Positions 60,511-64,000 of a stretch of 64,000 nucleotides of DNA are shown here, piece by piece. Under the pieces are notes generated by a model. That model had not been told where the DNA came from. It made no database searches and saw only the letters and a list, made by a program, of their open reading frames with translations. This DNA is from DASUPK01 sp963831605 (GTDB taxonomy: Bacteria; Actinomycetota; Thermoleophilia; Solirubrobacterales; 70-9): positions 434,001 to 498,000 of the forward strand of contig CAWHQR010000005.1 in NCBI GenBank assembly GCA_963831605.1. The letters run 5' to 3'. Numbering within the stretch: position 1 is the stretch's first letter; the number at the start of each line of letters is the position of its first letter. The position numbers and the translations under genes were made by a program.

Positions 60511-61290
60511 CTACCGCTTCTTCTTGCACTTGCCATTCTTCGCGGCGCGGCCCTTGCTGCTCTTTTTGCCCTTGCCGTTCTTTTTGCCCTTGCCGTTCTT
60601 TTTGCACTTCTTCTTCGAAGGCTGCGTGGGCGGTGTGGCTCCCGGGGGCGGCGGGGGCGGGGGCGGGCCTCCGTCGGTCAGGGTGACGTTGTCGAGGTCG
60701 TAGGTCTCGCCCGTCCCGTCGGGGCCGACGTCGACCATCACCGCGACCTCGTCACTGTCGGCGATCAGGCTCTGAAAGACGGCCTGGGTGGGCTCGGTGC
60801 AGGGGCCGCCCGCATAGGGGCAGACGTTCCACGGCCCCGTCTCATCGAGTCGGATCGAGAGGGTGTGGTAGCCGGTTCCCGTGTCGGTGGGAATCACGCC
60901 GTCGAGGTAGTCGGGTCCGCCCGGAAGCAGGAAGAACTCGGCTCCGAAGGCCGGCGTCACGCTGGAGCGAAGGTCGAAGGAGGCGGTGCCCCCGTAGTTG
61001 GCGCCGAGCTTCGCATCGGTGAAGGGGCTGTAGAAGGTGAGCAGGTTGCAGGGACCGGGCGGCGTAGCGGAGCAACCGGATTCCGAGCCGCTGTCCCTGG
61101 CGGTGAGGCGCCCGCCCGGGTTGCCCCCGCTCGATGAGAATCCGGCAGGGCTGAAGGTCATCCCGTTGTCCTGGCTCTGCTGCCAGCCCTGGTTGTTGCC
61201 GGAGAAGGTGTAGCTGAGGGGGACCGCGTCCGCCGGTGCCGCGAACGACAGGATCGCCGTCGTTGCCAGCAGCCCGATGAGTCCCACCAT
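60511..61290 (-). CDS. Secreted protein with Pro-rich linker and Lys/Cys tail
   Basis: A 259-residue exported protein. A signal peptide (MVGLIGLLATTAILSFAAPADA) is followed by a beta-sandwich-like domain of about 180 residues (YTFSGNNQGWQQSQDNGMTF ... YDLDNVTLTDGG). This resembles the laminin-IV/carbohydrate-binding-module-type jelly rolls often found on actinobacterial surface proteins. Then come eight prolines, a short linker and a 35-residue Lys/Gly tail that starts PSKKKCKK and ends GKCKKKR. The tail recurs on the ELWxxDGT protein at 62 kb. The start at ATG 61290 has GGAGGG upstream. Function unknown; likely surface attached. Confidence 0.75.
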   Translation of the reverse strand: MVGLIGLLATTAILSFAAPADAVPLSYTFSGNNQGWQQSQDNGMTFSPAGFSSSGGNPGGRLTARDSGSESGCSATPPGPCNLLTFYSPFTDAKLGANYGGTASFDLRSSVTPAFGAEFFLLPGGPDYLDGVIPTDTGTGYHTLSIRLDETGPWNVCPYAGGPCTEPTQAVFQSLIADSDEVAVMVDVGPDGTGETYDLDNVTLTDGGPPPPPPPPGATPPTQPSKKKCKKNGKGKKNGKGKKSSKGRAAKNGKCKKKR

Positions 61291-61472
61291 CCTGATTCTT
61301 CCCTCCGTGCGGATCCGTCCGCACAATGGCCAACCCCCCGTCGGTTGTCAGGCCAGCCTAGGCGGCGTGAGCGTACGAATCAACCGAGCGTCCGTCCAGT
61401 CGTCCGGATGTCCGGATGAAGAGGCGACGGGCGCCGCCCTGCCGCCGCCCGCCGCCAACTCTCCTCCCAAGC

Positions 61473-61682
61473 TCAGTCGACGTCTGTGCCCTCGACCAGG
61501 AACGCCACGCGGACGTGGGCGCGCCACTCATCGAGGTTCTCTCCGCGCAGCCCGGTGGAGACGACGTCGATCGCGCGGATGTTCCGAAGCGAGCTCTGCG
61601 CCTGCTTCAGCGCCTGCTGCGCGGCGTCATCCGAAGACTTCTTGGAGCTTCCAACCAGCTCAATGATCTTTACGACGGCCAC
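61473..61682 (-). CDS. Dodecin family protein
   Basis: A 69-residue protein matching dodecins along its whole length: VVKIIELVGSSKKSSDDAAQQALKQAQSSLRNIRAIDVVSTGL. Dodecins form dodecameric shells that bind flavins or CoA and store or buffer them in the cytoplasm. The conserved pattern (S-x-x-SxDDA...A..TLR-I) is intact; the aromatic flavin-stacking residue is Trp in DEWRAHVRV. The start is GTG with GAGGAG upstream. The 180 bases between this gene and the secreted-protein start contain nothing I can identify. Confidence 0.9.
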   Translation of the reverse strand: MAVVKIIELVGSSKKSSDDAAQQALKQAQSSLRNIRAIDVVSTGLRGENLDEWRAHVRVAFLVEGTDVD

Positions 61683-61760
61683 GGGTTCTCCTCTGTCGAG
61701 CGCGATGGGTTTTGCCGCAAGTGTTCTATTGCACTTGCCCCTGGTTCACAAGCCCGGTTT

Positions 61761-61994
61761 TCAGGCGCCGGGCGCGATTCCCCAGCCGCTGCCAAGGCCG
61801 AGGCGCGAGCTCACGCCTTCCTTGAGCGCCGCCTGCTGCCAGCGGCTCACCACCGCCGGACCGGGGGCCGGGGCCGTCTCCCAGAGAAAGCGCTCGAGCG
61901 CCGCCGCGATCGCGGCAGCCTCGTCGGGTGTTGCCCCCGTGCTCTGGACCTCGATTCGGGGGCGGGGAGGGCTCTGCTTGCCGTTACGCGCCAC
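61761..61994 (-). CDS. Acyl-CoA carboxylase epsilon-like small subunit
   Basis: A 77-residue protein: PRIEVQSTGATPDEAAAIAAALERFLWETAPAPGP then VSRWQQAALKEGVSSRLGLGSGW. The pattern of a TPDEAAAIAAAL helix followed by W-x-x-AAL resembles AccE/PccE epsilon subunits that stabilise actinobacterial AccA3-AccD complexes. The end of an accD gene lies 1.6 kb upstream on the same strand, but the ELWxxDGT gene is inserted between the two, whereas accD and accE are usually adjacent. Similarity is short, so the assignment is tentative. The start is GTG. Confidence 0.6.
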   Translation of the reverse strand: MARNGKQSPPRPRIEVQSTGATPDEAAAIAAALERFLWETAPAPGPAVVSRWQQAALKEGVSSRLGLGSGWGIAPGA

Positions 61995-62017
61995 GCCGGC
62001 AGTCTAGGCCCGCTTCG

Positions 62018-63547
62018 CTACTTCCTCTTCTTGTGCTTCTTGCACTTCTTGGCCGCGACCGCGCGGTGCTTCTTCTTTTTCCTGCACTTCTGCTTGGCCG
62101 GTGGCGGCGTGCTCGGCGTGACCGAGGGCGGGGCGGGGCGGCGGGGTGGGCTCGATGGTCGCCTTCCAGAGCTCCTGTCCCGTAGGGGTGGTGCCACCAG
62201 TCGCCACGAAGAACAGCGTCCCACCGACATTGGTGAGCTGATTCGGGGCGGAGCCGGAGCTGAACTGGTTGCTCACCTGCTGCGCGCCGATGCCGGTGCT
62301 CCTGTAGAGCTCGGGGCCGGCGCCCGTGAAGGCTGAGAAGAAGGCCGTGCCGTTGACGTCCGTGAAGCCGAAGGGATTCGAGCCGCCGCTCGGGTTCACG
62401 TCCTGCACGAGGTCGGTGCCGCCGCCGACCGGTCCGCCATTGCTCCTCCACGGCTCGATGGCGTGGACTCCGTCCCCGGCTCCGAGGAACACGGTCCCAC
62501 CGATGTCACGGAGCTGGCTCGCGTCCGAGTCGCCCGTCCGGGGTTGATGTCGATGGCGGTCGTGCTCGTCGAGTCGAACGGCGGGACGCTCTTCCAGAGC
62601 TCCCGGCCGAACTGCGCGCCACCGTCACTCGCGCTGAAGAACAGCGTCCCGTTGACGTTGAGGAGACCATCGATGTTCGCGTCCCCGGTCGGGTTGATGT
62701 CCTTCACCCTGGTCGGCGCCGTGAATGACGGCGCGGGCAGCTTGAAGAGCTCGAATCCGTTGCCGCTGCCGTCATCGGCCTGGAAGAAGAGGGTTCCGTT
62801 TATCTCTGCGAACGGGCCGGGGAATGAATCTCCGGTTGGGTTGACGTCGACCTTCGCGGTCGAGGCGGCGTCGTAGCCGGGCCCTTCGCTCCTCCAGAGG
62901 TCGTCATCGGTGCCGTCATTGGCATCGAAGAAGAGGGTGCCGTTGTCGTTGAAGAGGCCGTTCGGAGACGAGTCCGCGGAGCCCGTGGCGATGTTCTCGA
63001 CCATGTCCGTGGAGGCTGCGTCGTAGGGAGGAGCGCTCTTCCAGAGCTCCTGTCCGTTAACGCCGTCGTCGGCGCCGAAGAAGAGCGTGCCGTTCACATT
63101 GGTCAGGTCGCTCGGGTTCGAGTTCCCGGTGGGATTGATGTTCTCGACCTCCACGGGCGAGGTGTAGGGGGGCGAGATCTTCCAGACCTCGGCGCCATGG
63201 GAGGAGGTGGAGGCGCGGAAGAAGACGGTGCCGCCGATGTTCGTGAGCTCTCCGGGGGTGGAACTGCCGGCGCCTGGCTCGATGTTCGCGACCATCTCGG
63301 TCCCGCCGGGACCGAGCGGCCCGCCGTTGCTCTTCCACAGCTCTGTCCCATTTACCCCGTCGGTTGCCGCGAACAGCAGCGTGCCGCCAGCGTTGATGAG
63401 CCCCTGAGGGTTGGAGCCGGCGAGCCCGGAGTGGATGTCCGCCACCTGCGAAACCGTCACGTCGCCTGGCGCCGCGAGGGCGGCTGAGGGCAAAGCGGTG
63501 GCGATCGCCATTCCGATCAGCGCCACCAGGCGCACGCGTCCTTGCAC
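62018..63547 (-). pseudogene. Secreted ELWxxDGT-repeat protein with frameshifts
   Basis: A signal peptide (RLVALIGMAIATALPSAALA) is followed by about eight repeats of roughly 45 residues. Each has a core LTNVNGTLFFGADDGVNGQELWKS and INPTGNSNPSD, as in the ELWxxDGT repeat family of predicted beta-propeller surface proteins. The frame breaks at plus-strand 62540-62543 (after IDINP), where a shift restores TGDSDASQLRDIGGTVFLGAGDG. A second break in the C-rich stretch at 62126-62147 restores a Pro linker and a PAKQKCRK...KKCKKHKKRK tail matching that of the protein at 60.5 kb. Without the second shift the frame would end at 62004 with an acidic, non-conserved tail. Either recently broken or mis-called homopolymers. 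Confidence 0.8.
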
Positions 63548-63641
63548 CCCCTCTCTCCCTCTGAACGAGTCCGGCGTTCGACTGCACCATCTCGCGGGGG
63601 CTCGGCGAAGTCAAGCGCCGGACTGAGATGCGGGCTGGTGC

Positions 63642-64000
63642 CTAGAGCGGGATGTTCCCGTGCTTGCGCTTCGGGCCCTCGACACGCTTCGTCTGCAGGG
63701 TCCGCAGCGCGCGGATCAGCTTCGGGCGCGTCTGGTGAGGCTCGATCACATCGTCGATGTAGCCGCGCTCGGCCGCCGAGTACGGGTTCGCGAAGTGGGC
63801 CTTGTAGTCGTCGATCAGCTTGGCGCGCCGCTCGTCGGGAGTCGGCGACTTGGCCAGATCGCGGCGGTAGATGATGTTGACCGCGCCCTCCGGCCCCATC
63901 ACGGCGACTTCGGCGGTCGGCCAGGCGAAGTTGAAGTCGGCGAGCATGTGCTTCGAGTTCATGACGTCATAGGCGCCGCCGTAGGCCTTGCGCGTGACGA
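63642..64000 (-). CDS. accD: Acyl-CoA carboxylase beta (carboxyltransferase) subunit, C-terminal part
   Basis: The last 119 codons of a carboxyltransferase; the rest lies beyond the right edge. It reads VTRKAYGGAYDVMNSKHMLADFNFAWPTAEVAVMGPEGAVNIIYRRDL, the conserved C-terminal carboxyltransferase segment of AccD/PccB. It then continues YKAHFANPYSAAERGYIDDVIEPHQTRPKLIRALRTLQTKR and the usual KHGNIPL ending. It transfers CO2 from biotin on the alpha subunit to acetyl- or propionyl-CoA. An AccA3-type alpha subunit is encoded at 49.5-51.3 kb. Confidence 0.95.
   Translation of the reverse strand, partial: VTRKAYGGAYDVMNSKHMLADFNFAWPTAEVAVMGPEGAVNIIYRRDLAKSPTPDERRAKLIDDYKAHFANPYSAAERGYIDDVIEPHQTRPKLIRALRTLQTKRVEGPKRKHGNIPL

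Overview
The window is high-GC, densely coded bacterial chromosome from an actinobacterium. The gene mix points to the class Thermoleophilia (Solirubrobacterales-like): an Lhr helicase coupled to a Nei2-type glycosylase, a fused PafB-PafC WYL regulator, an AccA3/AccD/AccE-type acyl-CoA carboxylase, CIRCE-controlled groES-groEL, a 4Fe-4S type APS reductase, and secreted proteins with lysine-rich tails. This placement is inference; no rRNA is present to confirm it. Most of the window reads as core chromosome. I see no insertion sequence, prophage, CRISPR array or integrase.

Layout. 0-2 kb: end of an Mrp-like ATPase, a GT87-like membrane glycosyltransferase and a CAP-domain secreted protein. 2-6 kb: ferredoxin, an SDR protein and the groES-groEL operon with its CIRCE operator and terminator. 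5.5-9.4 kb: a START-domain protein, an ASCH protein, Pcm, a Crp/Fnr regulator and an FkbM methyltransferase. 8.6-13.9 kb: nei2-lhr DNA repair operon. 14-16 kb: MMPL transporter broken by one frameshift. 16-19.3 kb: rmlA-rmlD-rmlB with 4-bp overlaps and no rmlC. 19-25 kb: RTX protein, PPOX protein, S45 acylase, MBL hydrolase and a leaderless ArsR-SRPBCC-VOC operon. 25-31 kb: PafBC, lipoprotein plus His7 peptide, YhaM-like exoribonuclease, LtrA and endonuclease IV. 31-33 kb: DoxX and a small-protein/sigma/anti-sigma operon. 33-35.5 kb: S45 acylase with at least four frameshifts. 35.7 kb: tRNA-Phe. 36-42 kb: GH15-like protein, LOG-like protein, MrfA/Hrq1-like helicase, divergent DHPS, HAD phosphatase, START protein and ClpP. 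42-46 kb: SRPBCC-ArsR pair, DtxR regulator and an aminotransferase. 46-52 kb: SucCD, HAD dehalogenase-like protein, acyl-CoA carboxylase alpha chain and TauE. 53-59 kb: sulfate assimilation (Rrf2 regulator, PHP phosphatase, CysC, Sat, APS reductase, ferredoxin sulfite reductase). 59-64 kb: OCD-family enzyme, tandem hairpins, secreted proteins with Lys/Cys tails, dodecin, AccE-like protein and the end of AccD.

Genes that plausibly work together: (1) Sat makes APS, CysH reduces it to sulfite, Sir makes sulfide using ferredoxin, while CysC diverts APS to PAPS and the PHP phosphatase could clear the pAp by-product. (2) Lhr, Nei2, endonuclease IV, the MrfA-like helicase and PafBC form a DNA repair and damage-response set. 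(3) The carboxylase alpha chain at 49.5 kb, AccE-like protein at 61.8 kb and AccD at 63.6 kb are parts of one type of acyl-CoA carboxylase.

The most notable unexplained signals are a shared Pro-linker/KC(K/R)K...CKK tail on two neighbouring secreted proteins, about seven single-base-type frameshifts confined to three envelope or secreted genes, five convergent gene pairs that share one CTAG as both stop codons, catalytic-residue substitutions in Nei2 (Ala2) and the PHP protein (QxH), and tandem hairpins at 60.3 kb.
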